Source: Ceratopteris richardii
Lineage: Eukaryota; Streptophyta; Polypodiopsida; Polypodiales; Pteridaceae
Assembly (NCBI GenBank): GCA_020310875.1
Contig: CM035438.1
Span: 102,739,563 to 102,803,562 of the forward strand
Reading direction: 5' to 3'
DNA: 64,000 nt
The notes beneath the pieces were generated by a model. The model saw only the letters and a list, made by a program, of their open reading frames with translations, did no database searches and was not told the DNA's origin. Every line of letters starts with the position of its first letter. Within the stretch, counting starts at the first letter, position 1. Positions 23,201 to 34,695 of this stretch are shown here, one piece after another. A program made the position numbers and the translations under genes.

Positions 23201-24719
23201 AGTTGTTTTTGTTCATCCTCCTCGACACATCTCAATAACACTCCGTTAGGTTCCTTATAATACACGCTTCCAGCAACAATGTGTAAATTCCTTGATTGAA
23301 AAATTTCTTTTTTGCTATTCCTGTTGATTGGGTGCTGAGGGCCATGCGTAAGCATAGGTGTCAATTTTTCTGTCCACTTCGGACATACTTCTAGATTAAA
23401 CAGATAAGCATCTGGTAAATCATCTGGCACTCCGCTAGGTGGCTCTCCGTGTTTTAACCTAGAAAGGTGGTCTGCTCTCACATGTGTGTTTCCTTTTTTG
23501 ACTATTACCTCAAAGTCAAACTCCATTAGTAACAAGAACCATCGTACCAGTCTCCCTGTGTTGCAAGGCTTATTGACTAAATACAACAAAGCTTGATGGT
23601 CTATGAAGAATTTGAATTTGTTGGCTAAGAGGTAATGTCTAAACTTCTTCACTGCATAGACCATCCCTAAACCCTCTCTTTCAGTAGTCGTGTAATTTCT
23701 CTCTGCTTGGTTTAATTGTCTACTCGCGTAAGCGATTGGATGATCAAGCTTTCCTTCATCAGCCGGTTGAGCCAGGATACATCCAATTGCATAGTTCGAA
23801 GCATCAACATGGATATGAAAAGGCTTGCTCCAGTTGGGTGACTTTAGGATTGGGGCTGTACTCAGCCTGTTTTTAAGCTCGTTGAAGGCCTTCTCACACT
23901 CGTCTGTCCAAGTGAACTGAGTCAATAGACCGTATAAGGGCTTAGCTATTATGGCATACATGTGAATAAACCTACGGTAATATCCACAGTGTCCCATAAA
24001 GGCTTGCACTTCCTTCGCATTCTTGGGTCTGGGTAGCTCTAGGATAACTTTAATCTTTTCTTCGTCCGTGGATATTCCATTCTTTGAAACAATGTGTCCT
24101 AGGATTTTTCCTTGTCTTACCATGAAGACACATTTTTCTGGGTTTAAGCAGACTCTATACTGCCTACATTTGTTGAATATTTTCCGCAGTTCCGGTATGT
24201 GGTCTGGTCGTTGATTTGAGTATGTACAAAGGTCATCTACATACACTTCCATGCTTTTTCTCAGAAATTCTTTGAAAACATGACACATTAATCGTTGGAG
24301 GTAGCTGGCGCATTAGTGAGCCCGAAAGGCATCACTCTAAATGCATAGATTCCCCATTCAGTCGCGAATGCGGTTTTATGCTGGTCCTCAGTTGCAATAG
24401 CTACTTGGTTATAACCAGAGAATCCATCCAAGAAGCTATAGACCTCCTTGCCGGCAACTCTTTCCAAAAGATGGTCTGTGATGGGTAAAGGGAAACTGTC
24501 GCGTATAGTTGCTGCATTTACTTTTTTTAAGTTGATACACACCCTTAATTTTCCGTTTTTCTTGGGCACTACAACTAGTGGTGATACCCATTCTGTGTGT
24601 TCAATCTCATAAATGAATCCTGCCGCTAGTAATTTGTCAATTTCTTCCTTTATTTTTGCAGCGTAAACTTCGTTATACGTGTAAGGACGTTGTTTAGAAG
24701 GTTTCGCATCTGCTGTCAT

Positions 24720-27700
24720 AGGGATTCGATGAGCGCATATGCTAGGTTCTACACCCTTGAGGTCTTTGTACGTCCAAGCAAATACATCTCGGTATTCCCG
24801 GATAAGGTGGATGAGTTCCTCTTCTTCCTCGTCTGATACGTCTTTCCCAATATACGTGCACCTCTCTTCTCCATCTTCTATCGTTACAACCACTTTTTTG
24901 GTTTGTTCCTTGTTATCATAGGCTTCTCCGTCTCGTGCTTCTTGTTTAGGCATTTGAGTTGCTATTTTCCTTTCTTCCACTTCGTATCTTTTAAAATGTT
25001 CTGGAACTTCGAAGTGGTCTGGTTCAGGTTCCACTTTACTTGTGTCCTCTTTATGCTCGTGTATTCTTGGGATGGTGTCAATTGCTAAGACTTTTGTCGG
25101 CCTTTCTTTTGATTCCTTTTGCATGGTTTCTAAATATTGTTCTTCAGAGTCAAACTCCTGTTCCATTTCTATGCTTTCGTACTCTTCTTTCCACTCTTCC
25201 TCTACAATTTCTCCTGCTTCTACTTCTTGGAGGACAACCATGTAGAGGTTCACATCATATCCTTCCTCGTCTGTACAGTCGTTCATCGTCAATACTTCTT
25301 CATTCACACAAACGTCTAATGTGGCTAGGATTTCCATCCAGCCATGTGGTTCGAAGAGTTCATCTGAAAAAATTTGAGGCATATAGTCGGGGTCTTCTAT
25401 CGATCGATAATTAGGGTGCCCTATTGGCCACATTTGTTTTTTACACTCCTCCTTCTTGGCTTCTTTGCACATCCACAACTGGGCATCCTCATGCATCCAA
25501 GACTGGTCATTTGATCCAGCACTGTGAATGGATAGGTCATCTTCTTCTTTGTGGACTGGATTCCATTGTAATGGAGGGACATCCCGATAAGCGAATGTGT
25601 GCAGGTTTATCTTGGTGGTGTTCCCTTGATGTTGGAGATATAATGAATCTCTACCCCAATCTTGTACTACTCGCATCTGTCGCATGAATGATCGTCCTAA
25701 TATCATTTCGTAATTGTTTGCTTTTTCGAACTTACATATGGCCAATGTGTGTTCAAACTCTACTCCACAAGTTGTTAACTTAATTCCTTCCAATATTCCT
25801 AAGGGTCTCTCCACATGACCGTCTGCTAACTGGAGTTTCATGCGAGTGGGTCGTAAGGCTGGTTTTCCCCACTTTTCCCAAATTTCCTTCGTTGCAATTC
25901 CTACTCCAGCTCCTGTGTCTAAGATGGCTTTGGTCATGTACCCGTTGTAGGTGACAGGTAAACAAGTATTACCTTCATCTCCTTCACTAAATTCTCCTAC
26001 TTTATCAACTGGAACCTGTATTGTGGAGTGGTTTTCTTTTTCATTTCCTTTCATTTCTCCTTTCTCTGCTGGTGGCTCTAATTGGTTTGCTAGCTGTCTC
26101 CATAGATGTGGTTTAAGTTGAAGCAACTCTTCCACCGTCAATTTGCATTGCACCTTTGTTTTCTTAAGTTCTGTTAGATTGTGTGAACTCTCTTCTGAGT
26201 TTCCTTTTTCTTTCCCATGCACTGTGGGTGCTCGTATTATTATAGACTCTCTTTCATATTCTCCCATGTAATTAGGCAACGTTGAAATGCTCATGGTTTC
26301 CTCTCTTCCTTTATCAAATCTTGACACTTCCTCATATGCTTCCTCTAGGTTATGATCATGGTGACTATCTTCTCCAACTATTTCCTCAAAAGGAGGTGGA
26401 CTGATTCCATCCTTTTTCCATTGCTCTTCTCTAATTCTTTTCCACAAGTCTTTGGACCAATCTTCCTCTAGGTCGGGTATTATGGATACCTGTTCTTCTT
26501 GAGATTTCATTCGTTCATTTCGATCATCTTCCCTTCTAGGTTCCTTATCCTTAGGTTGGATGCACTCTTCGTATAGTTCCTGTGCGATCCTTGTTTCAGG
26601 CAAAATTGGGATAGTCTTTTCTAGAGTCGCCTGTGCTACTTCGATGAGTTTTTTGCATATCGACAATCTTTCTTTCTCTAATTCCCCTTGAGGATAGAGT
26701 TTTTCATGTTGCTCTAGGTTCGGTCCCATTTTAATTCTAGCTTGGTATGCTTTTAACCACATGTCCAAGTCGTCTGGCTTTGGGTCAGCTAGAATTGATC
26801 CTGGCTTCTTTTCCTCTGAGCTAATTGGTGGTGTTTCAGGGATCTCCTTATGCGTTTGTTGTTCATTATGCTTTCTAGAACCCTTCGCTTGTTTTTTGCT
26901 GTCTTGGCTCTTGTTTCTTGCCCATTTCTCTTTGAGCTTTTCTCGTCTTTCTTTCCATTTTTGTACTTTGGTGTTTTGGGCATTCTTACATGAGTTCTCT
27001 GAATCCTCGACTATCTGAATGTTAGCGTCTCCTGTTTTATTGTTCTCTAGTTTTTCTTCCGGTTGTTTTCCTTTTTGTTGTTTTGCTTGAGCTCTAGTAA
27101 TAGCTTTCAGCGGTACAGTGTACTCCTTATCACTTCCAGATTCTTCTATGACCTCTATTACATTGATTGGTGCAGTGCCTTGAGTTTTTGTAGGGTTCTT
27201 AGGGCAATCTCTAAAAAGATGTTCTTTCCCACAATCACTACAATATCCTTCCCAAATCCTGGGTGGTGGAGGGTTGTAAGGTCGAGGACACTCCCGAATG
27301 AAGTGATCCCCTCCGCATCTATAACATGGTCCTCTCTGCACTGGTGGTCTAATGGGAGGTCTCAATGGTTGTTGTGCTTTGGGCACTGTATACATTAAAG
27401 TTGCAGTTTCCGCTCCATAAGTTTGATCAAATCCTTCATATCCATAATAGGCCGCGTCATATGTTGGTTCATATTCCATCATGTTGGCTTCATATGGATA
27501 GTACTCTCCTGGCGGAGGTTCATACCCTTGGTTGGTTGATTCTACATTGGTCGCTATTGAAGCTGGTATTATGGCTCTTTCCAAGTTTTCTTCCGGTTGA
27601 GTATACTTCACAGGTACAACTTGCTGAGGTTGTGACAGTTGGGGTCCCAATACTGGTTGTGGTGGTGGATACGACGCCTGCTCATATTGTCTTTGTGCTC

Positions 27701-29660
27701 CTACCGGATACTGGTTGTATCTAGGCATCTCCCTACCAAGCTCTCTAGGTGGGTATCCATAAGGTCGGTATTGGGGTGGGTGGACAGGTCGTGTTTGCCT
27801 ATTAAAGGGACAGTTCTCAGTTGTGTGATTGGTATATTTTTGCTCGATGTGGCAGTATGAAGAAGTCCCCTGTTGTTGCTGTCTGTTGTATGGATACGTC
27901 GGTTGTGCACCGGCTCCTCCTCTGGCACACAAGTGTGTGGGATGTTCTCCTCCACATAAGTTACACCTCCTCAACATAGGCACTCTTTGAGCTGGATATT
28001 GGTAAGCTCTCTGTCCTTGGACTCCTAGTTTCTTTGCTAATAGCTCCGCTAGTTCTTCCACATTACTAGAATTGGACGTAACAGTGCTTCTTGAGTCTTC
28101 TGATTTTGTGAGGTCGGTAGTACCTTTGAGGTCCTCAGCAAGGTTATCTTCCAAGTCGATGCACTCTTGAAGACACTCACTCAATGTTTGCAACCTTTTC
28201 ACATACACTAGGGTTCTTAGGGTCCCGTTAGAGAGTCCATCCAAAAATAATGAAATCATCTTTTGTTGAGTCGGTCTCTCAGCCATTGGGCATCTATCCA
28301 CGTACTGGTTGAAACTTCGGGCAGCAGTCTTCACAGTTTCATTAGGGTTTTGTTTAAAGCTATGGATTAAAGATGCAGAATTGTGTTTAATCCCTCTCTT
28401 TGTAAATTCTCCAATGAATTCTTGAAAGAATTGTTCCATGTTTCCAAATTGATTGGGATCTAGAGGTTGGAACCACGTTAGAGCTGTTCCTGTGAGGGTG
28501 AGTCCAAAAGACTCGTACTGCACAAAGAAGTCCTCTACTTGCTCCGCTCTTAGAACTTGTTTAAATTCGGCAATATGATCGTATGGCTCCCCTAATCCAT
28601 CATAATGGTTTCTCATACACTTAGCTACTTGGATTGGTCTCAATCTCCTCATTGGTTCAGGCGGTCTGGGCATTATAGGGAAGACCGGGACAGCTGGTCG
28701 TAATGGAGGCATTCCTGGCTGTCCTCCCACAGGTGGTCGTGGTCTAACCGGTGGTCGGAAATGGTTCCCCATCCCTGTGTGGGTCTGATTGTGTGTGTGC
28801 ACTCCTGGGGTTGCAAACTGTACATGAGTACGGTTGGGCACACTTCTTTGACTGGTCTGTCCTGATGTGGTATGTTCCGTCTCTTGTTGATTTCCAAAAG
28901 GATTTTGTGAGGTAGTTGCCTGCTCCCTCTGAGGAAATACAGGCGCACCCATATATCTCAGCCGAGCCCTGTCTAGGACACCTACAGGCCAATATCTTCT
29001 TTGATTCTTATCCAGGTAAGTGAGTCTAGTTTCGTCATCTGGGTCTTTCAACTCATAGAATGTCATGGGGCTCTCTCCTATTCCTTGAACAGGTACGTCA
29101 GTTTGAAGCAATAAGTCTGCTCCGTGAATCATGTAGACTTCCAACAGGTAGTCGTCTTGAGGTATCAAGTCTCCTCTCAAGACCCGTGATACTTGTGACC
29201 TGCCTCTGGGGGTGGTCACTAACTCTTCAGAGTTGTCGGAATCCATAAACTCTCCTCTTTCATTGATCCTCTCAGGAAATTCAGTTACTATGTAGATGTG
29301 ACCCATTTTGTCAATGTAAGCACCTCCCTCGTATTTGACAGCTGGTCGTGGTATGATGGTGACATTTTGGGCAGTTGCCATCCTGGCGACGGACCTGTTT
29401 AAGCCATCCAGGTAGATTGGAATCTCCTGGGCATTAGTGGACACATATTGTAAGGAGGTACGGTAGTCTCCCTCAACAGTAGTCATGAAATTTCCTGCTG
29501 GTGTAGGTCCTTGCATGTCTTCTGAAGCCATCAGTAACTCCTCTTCCGAGTCACTGGAAGTTTCTAAGTAGACTGAGTGATGACTAGCCTGGGCTGTACT
29601 TCCTACTGAGGATATGACACTCCTTCTACTACCTAGAACTCTTCCTGACCTCAAGTTCAT
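24720..29660 (-). mobile_element. Gypsy 1 gag and first protease
   Basis: The frame opens 'MNLRSGRVLGSRRS'. A retrotransposon gag capsid-type domain lies at about 28131-28628 ('EPYDHIAEFKQVLRAEQ', 'LTGTALTWFQPL'). At least three zinc knuckles follow: 'CNLCGGEHPTHLC' at 27927-27965 and 'CYRCGGDHFIREC' and 'CSDCGKEHLFRDC' at 27204-27326. A long charged linker leads to a retropepsin at about 25640-25960 ('AILDTGAGVGIATK', 'MILGRSFM'). At over 1,500 codons before RT, this gag-protease part is long for a gypsy element; the linker after the knuckles accounts for much of the excess. Confidence 0.9.
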
Positions 29661-29755
29661 TCACTCTCTGAAGCCTCTCTTTATGCTGCTTAGATTTACT
29701 TTGGACAGCTCTACCAGTGATTCAGTTGTTTGCCAAAAGAAGGGTTCACTTCTGG

Positions 29756-30461
29756 GCGATACCACACTTGGCGATACTGCCCTCAGCGATACGATACCAG
29801 AGCTCCAAACGACACGATACCAGACACCCAGACGATACGATATCAATCTGGTGTCGCGATATTGTCCTGGTTAGTAGACGATACGATACCAGATATAGTG
29901 TCGCGATACTCCACTGGGGAACACCACGATACGATACCGGCAAAGTAGACGTTACGATACTAGAGATTCGAGGCGATACGATCCCAATGTGGTATCGCGA
30001 TACGATCCTTGACAGGAGACGATACGATACCACCGCAGTAAGTGCGATCGCGATACTAATCTTGGCGATACGATACCACTAAAGTAGTGTCGCGATACCA
30101 AGACAAGCAGCCGACGATACGACACTTGAGAGGGCACGATCGCGATGCTAAAGTAGTGTCGCGATACCAGGGTAGTGTCGCGATACCACTGTATCAAACG
30201 ATACGATACCACCCGGTAAAGTGAGGTCGCGATACTAGAAACTTAGGCGATACGACACCACAATGGTGTCGCGATACCCAGTTTTAGTACCGGACGATAC
30301 GATCCGGAGTTCAAGCGCGATCGCGATACCGACTCAGTGTCGCGATACCAGAATGGTGTCGCGATACCAAAGCAGGTATCAAGCGATACGATACTTCTGG
30401 CGAGTGTCGCGATACAAGGGAATTTTGGTATCGCGATACCAAAACTCAACCGATCGCGATA
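29756..30461. repeat. CGATAC / TCGCGA motif array in the gypsy 1 leader
   Basis: The leader between primer-binding site and gag holds about 39 copies of CGATA and 16 copies of the palindrome TCGCGA within 706 bp. They come mostly as 'CGATACGATACC' and 'GTGTCGCGATACCA'. TCGCGA starts at 29854, 29901, 29995, 30048, 30090, 30140, 30159, 30178, 30227, 30269, 30321, 30340, 30359, 30407, 30431 and 30454. From 30090 the steps are 50-19-19-49 and then, after 42, 52-19-19-48. This shows a tandem higher-order unit of about 180 bp with at least three diverged copies. Spacers differ far more than the motifs. Sparse further motifs occur to 30770. Open frames cross it on both strands, but none looks coding. 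Confidence 0.92.
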
Positions 30462-31103
30462 GTCAAGCCAAAAGCAAGATTTTTTTCAAACTTTTTTACC
30501 CCCTTGCTCTCCTCACTCTCCTCTTCCTTCCTAGACCTCTGTATCACACAATAAGATGACAATGATATTAGTTTTCCCCCCCCCGCGATACTGCGCAGAT
30601 TTTTAATCACTTGTTTGATCATTTTTAAGGTGTTTTTGACAGATAAATTGAGAGAATGTTTACCTTGGTACTGTCTTGATTGCAATGTGAGCTCAAAACC
30701 TAGCTGTAAAAGCCTGAAAGCCACGATACCAAACCCACGATACTGGTCGCTGCTCGCAAACGATACCAGAACACTGTGAAGTGTCAAATGAGCCAAATTT
30801 TTTGGTTTTTATAATTTTTTTGACTGAACTTAAAATTTTTGAATTTTTGGAGATTTTCTGAGGATTTTGACCTACTCCTACTCCTCTTTCCCTCACTTCT
30901 CCTCTCCTTCTAACCTAACCCTAACTCCTCCTTCTCTTCCCTCCTCCTACACTTAAACCTAAAACTTATCACACACACCTCAAGGATGAGAAGTGACAAG
31001 TGCTGAAATGGAATACTACTCGTCAATGGACAAATTCACCTCTACAAGTACGATTCGATCACACTTGCTCTCTAACTATCACGAAGGCACCTTGGTGGAG
31101 TGC

Positions 31104-31121
31104 TCCTCGGCAACGGCGCCA
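31104..31121 (-). promoter_or_regulatory. Gypsy 1 primer-binding site (tRNA-Asp type)
   Basis: On the minus strand this reads TGGCGCCGTTGCCGAGGA, complementary to the 3' end of plant tRNA-Asp (GUC) at 17 of 18 positions. tRNA-Asp priming is usual for Athila-type gypsy elements. It lies 6 bp inside the 5' LTR. Confidence 0.93.
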
Positions 31122-31127
31122 AAAACG

Positions 31128-31941
31128 TGTGTACTTGAGCCGCAATGACTCAAGGACTTGTACCAATGAGACTATACCTCGATTGCCATACAAGTGCATA
31201 TAGTGGAGTTCTTTTCACACATTTAATTATCAATCCTAAGGAGTGACTTACCAAGTGTATGAAGACATGTGCACATGTGATAGAAAATGAAGTGAGTTAG
31301 CTATTCAAGCATGAGAAAAGACTAATACTACCCACACCTACTGAAAAACTGGAAGTGTTGCCGCAAGCCTCTTTTCAGCAGTTTTGGTTTTTTGAGGTTT
31401 TCTCCCAGCCCAGAACTCCGAACATAGGCAATAGGGTACTCGTTTCGAAGCTCTCGACGAGACGAATCCAACGGTAGTGGTTTCACTCAATTCTGACCAC
31501 TCTGCTGCAAGTTATGGCAGAAACAGTGAATTACGGGAATTACTAACACCCGCGTTTTTGCTTCTCGTAGCTTACGCACGCACTACAGCCACGCAAAATC
31601 AGCAAGAAAGAGGCAAACTCGAAATTTCAGAAGTGCTCTTCTTCACAATGACAAGAAGTTTTTTACAATGAGTCACTTTTGACTTATATACTAGTGCCCT
31701 AAGTTTGGTCCTTTCACACAAGAGACCGGCACTTTATTCACTAAAATGCTAATTTCCTACTAATGTACATGGGTAATTCACTAATCTTCTGAGGGGATGC
31801 ATCTAGAGGACTCCTCTAGTGCATTTACAACGGAAAATATATACAAAAGTGGTTATGTTACAAAAAATTGTGTGTCCAAATCGGAAAAATTTTGGGGCCC
31901 GTCTTTTTTCTCTGCTTTGTGCGCTCTTTAGCTCTGCAACA
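31128..31941 (-). repeat. Gypsy 1 right (5') LTR
   Basis: 814 bp, bounded TGTGTACTTGAG and CTCTGCAACA like its partner. The TATA-type box on the minus strand lies at 31683-31690. The target duplication GGCGT follows at 31942-31946. Confidence 0.95.
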
Positions 31942-31946
31942 GGCGT

Positions 31947-34026
31947 ATATACAAGCCGCGGGAAAAAACCTCCTAAAGAGGGAAAAAAGTGCCCCGATGG
32001 TCTTAGAGTGTTCACACACATCCAGGGAAAAAAATAAGACCACCCCCCTCACTCAAAAGTATATAAATATGGGCGAATTTCTCTAAGTATCTCATATTAT
32101 AAGTATAAATATTTTGGCGAATCTTTACAATATTTTCCATTTGAAATATAGAGAAGTTGGCGAATTGTTTTTATAACTTCTATTTTAAACATAAAAAATG
32201 CATGTGAGCGATACCTATTATTATCCTATGTAAAGATGGTTGATGCCAAATATATACTTGATTGAGTCTTGGTAAACCCCAAATTTATCTTCCAATGAAA
32301 GTGGAAGTATAAACTCATGGTAGTTAACCATAAGACTATATGGAAAATCAACTACATTATACATAGCATCATCCCCACTATTCATCAGTGTCCCATAGTA
32401 GGTATAGAACTAAGATTGAATGCATGCTCATACATGGACCCCACAATACACACACACACCATGAGCATGAACTCGCAAGGTATCACATGAAAGCACTTAT
32501 ATTCAAAATGCTGCTAGAAGACCCTTCAACCCTGCACCAATATTGTAGTTATAATATTTGCAAGTTTAGTAAAAAAGACATGATAGATATAGACATACCT
32601 TTAATCATCAAAACTATACCAAGTTGCAACACAAAAGCAAGCTACTCAATCCATATACCTAACATGCCTTTCATTTAAAGGACAAATCTTGATGATTAAG
32701 AGCCTACATTCTTGAGTAGACTTCAAAGGGCACCTCACTTCTATAACTTATGAGTAGTTGAAGAACACAAAGACTTGTGGAGAAGCCTCCAAGAGACATG
32801 CCACTTATGTAGGCCCCAATACATTTGAAATCTCATAGATTTGTAGAACATATACCATGATGTAGTTCATTTGTCCCCCAAATACATTAAGAACTTGACT
32901 ACTTGAGAAGACCCCAAGAAACAATTGTTATTAGAAGTTTGTGACATGTACTACTACTAAGTAGAATGAGACAAACTCCAAATATACTTTAATTACTACA
33001 TTACTAGCTGATAGATTAAGAACTCCAAAAGTTTCCACACACATCAGGTTGTCCAGTTTTGCTTGATATTGATACACATGTCTAGTTTTACACATTAGGA
33101 TGTCCAGTTTTCCATCACCTCTGGACTGTTACTAACAACATAAAGAGTTTTCTAAACTACTAAAAATATTGGTATTTAATCAAGTTCAGGGCTATGGCCT
33201 AAGATTTCTATATGATGCAGCTTTCCAAAGTAAAAATCTCTCACCTTCTCATCATCGCAACCTTCTCATTGTAACCTACAAAATCCTTTGTGATTCCCTT
33301 TAAAACTTGCATTCTGACACTACACATCTAAATAAGTTGATGATTAGGCACAAACTTTATAAAAAAACTTGAAGTATGGAATGTAATAGCTCTGCTACAT
33401 AGACAATTTGTATAGATGGCTGGGTAGTATAGGATCACACGATGGTGAAAAACTGAATTGCATCCATAGACCTTGCACACAGCCTCCAGCATGCCTAAGA
33501 TTGCTAGCTTCAACTTCACAGAAAAAGGGATAAAGGTATTCCAACCCATATAAAGCACGCCACAGGTCTCACTTAACTAATAATTAAGTTGAGTAGAGCA
33601 GATTGCCAATTATTCACTCATTTCCCTTCTGATATGTCATTCAGCCAAACCTGTTCATAGAATCCTCAGCAATGATTGTATACATATTATCTAAGGGTGA
33701 AAAAATGGTGTGAAAGTGTTGAGTGAGAGGGAATCATGCTCCACATTGATCAAAGGGCAGTGCTTGTGAAATTTAAGATCATGAACCTCCATGAACAAGT
33801 ATGCTAATTAAATCCCCATGTGTTGGAGCAACTCATCATGCATGATCATAGACAACATGAAAATCATATCAACCACTCCAACATTTGATTTGATGGTGCA
33901 AATGCATATTAATGTGGTAGAGATCCACTGTTAGTCTAGAGGCACATTAGCATCTATTTAGAGTGATCATACGCACAAACTATTTCTATCAGCTATGTTC
34001 CCCAATTAGTTTCCCTTGACCATTAA
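31947..34026. other. Rest of copia A LTR, then gene-free sequence
   Basis: The first part continues the copia A LTR after the gypsy 1 target duplication. I cannot see where that LTR ends. The rest, to the edge of gypsy 2, is AT-rich with scattered short frames and no recognised gene, RNA or repeat end. Confidence 0.55.
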
Positions 34027-34654
34027 ACTTACTGAAATACCAGAGACAATAGAAGTATTTCAACCTTTACCGAATAGGTACAAACAATCAGACAACACCA
34101 AAGAGACAGAGAACTCAATAGTTTCAGACACACAGTACTGAAGATTCAGTACGCAACTTAGGAAGACCCTTACTGTAGCTTAATCTTTTCCGTATGATGA
34201 TAGACCTCAACACTGAAGACAACACGATACATATCAGAATCCCAGAAACACTACCACAACTACACAAACTTCCTTAGCACGTTACAGTATATCACAAGAA
34301 GAGCGACACCAAGATACACCTACTTAATTGAACAATGCCATAGAAACTTCACAGAATAGCTCGCTCAGACCACAGTCGGATAATCTTCTGAACATCTATG
34401 AAACTCACCAACAGACAGGTATCGACATATAACAAAACAAAAACAAGAACAATATACTCAGGATTGCTCAACAAACAACACAGTAACGTTCACTCAACCA
34501 CCCAGACAGACAGTCTGTTGAATCCAATCAAACATCACTATGCGTCTCTTTTTCATTGCTTTATATAAAGATTACAAGGTGTCTGTGTAACAACCTTTCG
34601 CGCGTGTGAAAAAAAGATTCAGTTATACAACTTCCAATCCGGCGGCCAATAACA
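34027..34654 (-). repeat. Gypsy 2 left (3') LTR copy
   Basis: 628 bp matching 43156-43783 at about 96%. It ends next to the internal region at '..aataaca'. A TATA-type box (CTTTATATAAA on the minus strand) lies at about 34560-34570, with its partner at about 43689-43699 in the right LTR. Confidence 0.92.
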
Positions 34655-34655
34655 C

Positions 34656-34690
34656 TGGCACGCACAGTGGACTCGAACCCACAGGTTAAT
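34656..34690 (-). other. tRNA 3'-end-like sequence beside the gypsy 2 3' LTR
   Basis: On the minus strand this reads GTGGGTTCGAGTCC followed by ACTGTGCGTGCCA. That is a T-arm with an exact pol III B box (GGTTCGAGTCC at 34669-34679), an acceptor-like strand and a terminal CCA. It lies directly against the 3' LTR, where a polypurine tract is expected, and no purine run is seen. I cannot name the tRNA. It may be a reverse-transcribed tRNA piece or a coincidental B box. Confidence 0.6.
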
Positions 34691-34695
34691 CAAAA

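Larger units (their letters stand above)
20320..24720 (-). mobile_element. Gypsy 1 pol: RT, RNase H, integrase and extra C-terminal part
   Basis: In minus-strand order: reverse transcriptase (about 23960-24720, with 'LDGFSGYNQVAIA', '[12 protein letters not shown]' and the catalytic 'YVDD'); RNase H (about 23450-23850, 'HVDASNYAIGCIL'); two zinc-binding domains (22670-23200); integrase core (about 22100-22640, 'WGIDFIGP', 'VSDRGTHFLNE', 'PYHPQANGQAE'); integrase C-terminal part (21740-21970); and a second retropepsin-like domain (21215-21560). Last comes a basic tail in which 'MWVRKDQ', 'VWIPKPL', 'IWIPKKA' and 'WIWKPKLP' recur. RT signatures place it with Athila/Tat-type plant gypsy elements rather than chromoviruses. 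No chromodomain is seen. Confidence 0.92.
15062..31941 (-). mobile_element. Giant Ty3/gypsy LTR retrotransposon, Athila/Tat-like (gypsy 1)
   Basis: This is a 16,880-bp element with LTRs at 15062-15957 and 31128-31941. It has a tRNA-Asp primer-binding site, a polypurine tract and a perfect 5-bp target duplication GGCGT (15057-15061 and 31942-31946). In minus-strand order the parts are: LTR, primer site, long repeat-rich leader, gag with several zinc knuckles, protease, reverse transcriptase, RNase H, integrase, an extra protease-like domain, two further reading frames, polypurine tract, LTR. The LTRs differ at about nine sites in some 814 aligned bases (about 1%), so insertion is recent. On a plant rate near 1e-8 per site per year that is well under a million years, but the rate for this lineage is unknown. 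It looks nearly whole, with about one break. It lies inside the copia A LTR. Confidence 0.95.

Noticed and set aside
29756-30461. A CRISPR-like array
   Set aside because: Repeats are short, unevenly spaced and in a plant retroelement leader. There are no uniform spacers and no cas genes.
29717-30559. Open frames on both strands across the CGATAC array
   Set aside because: The repeat itself lacks stops in several frames. Composition follows the motif and no protein family fits. It lies in the non-coding leader of gypsy 1.
34656-34680. A primer-binding site on the plus strand beside the left LTR of gypsy 2
   Set aside because: It would need an element in the plus orientation, but gag, RT and integrase are all on the minus strand and a better primer-like site lies at 42894-42911. 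Kept instead as a tRNA-like oddity.
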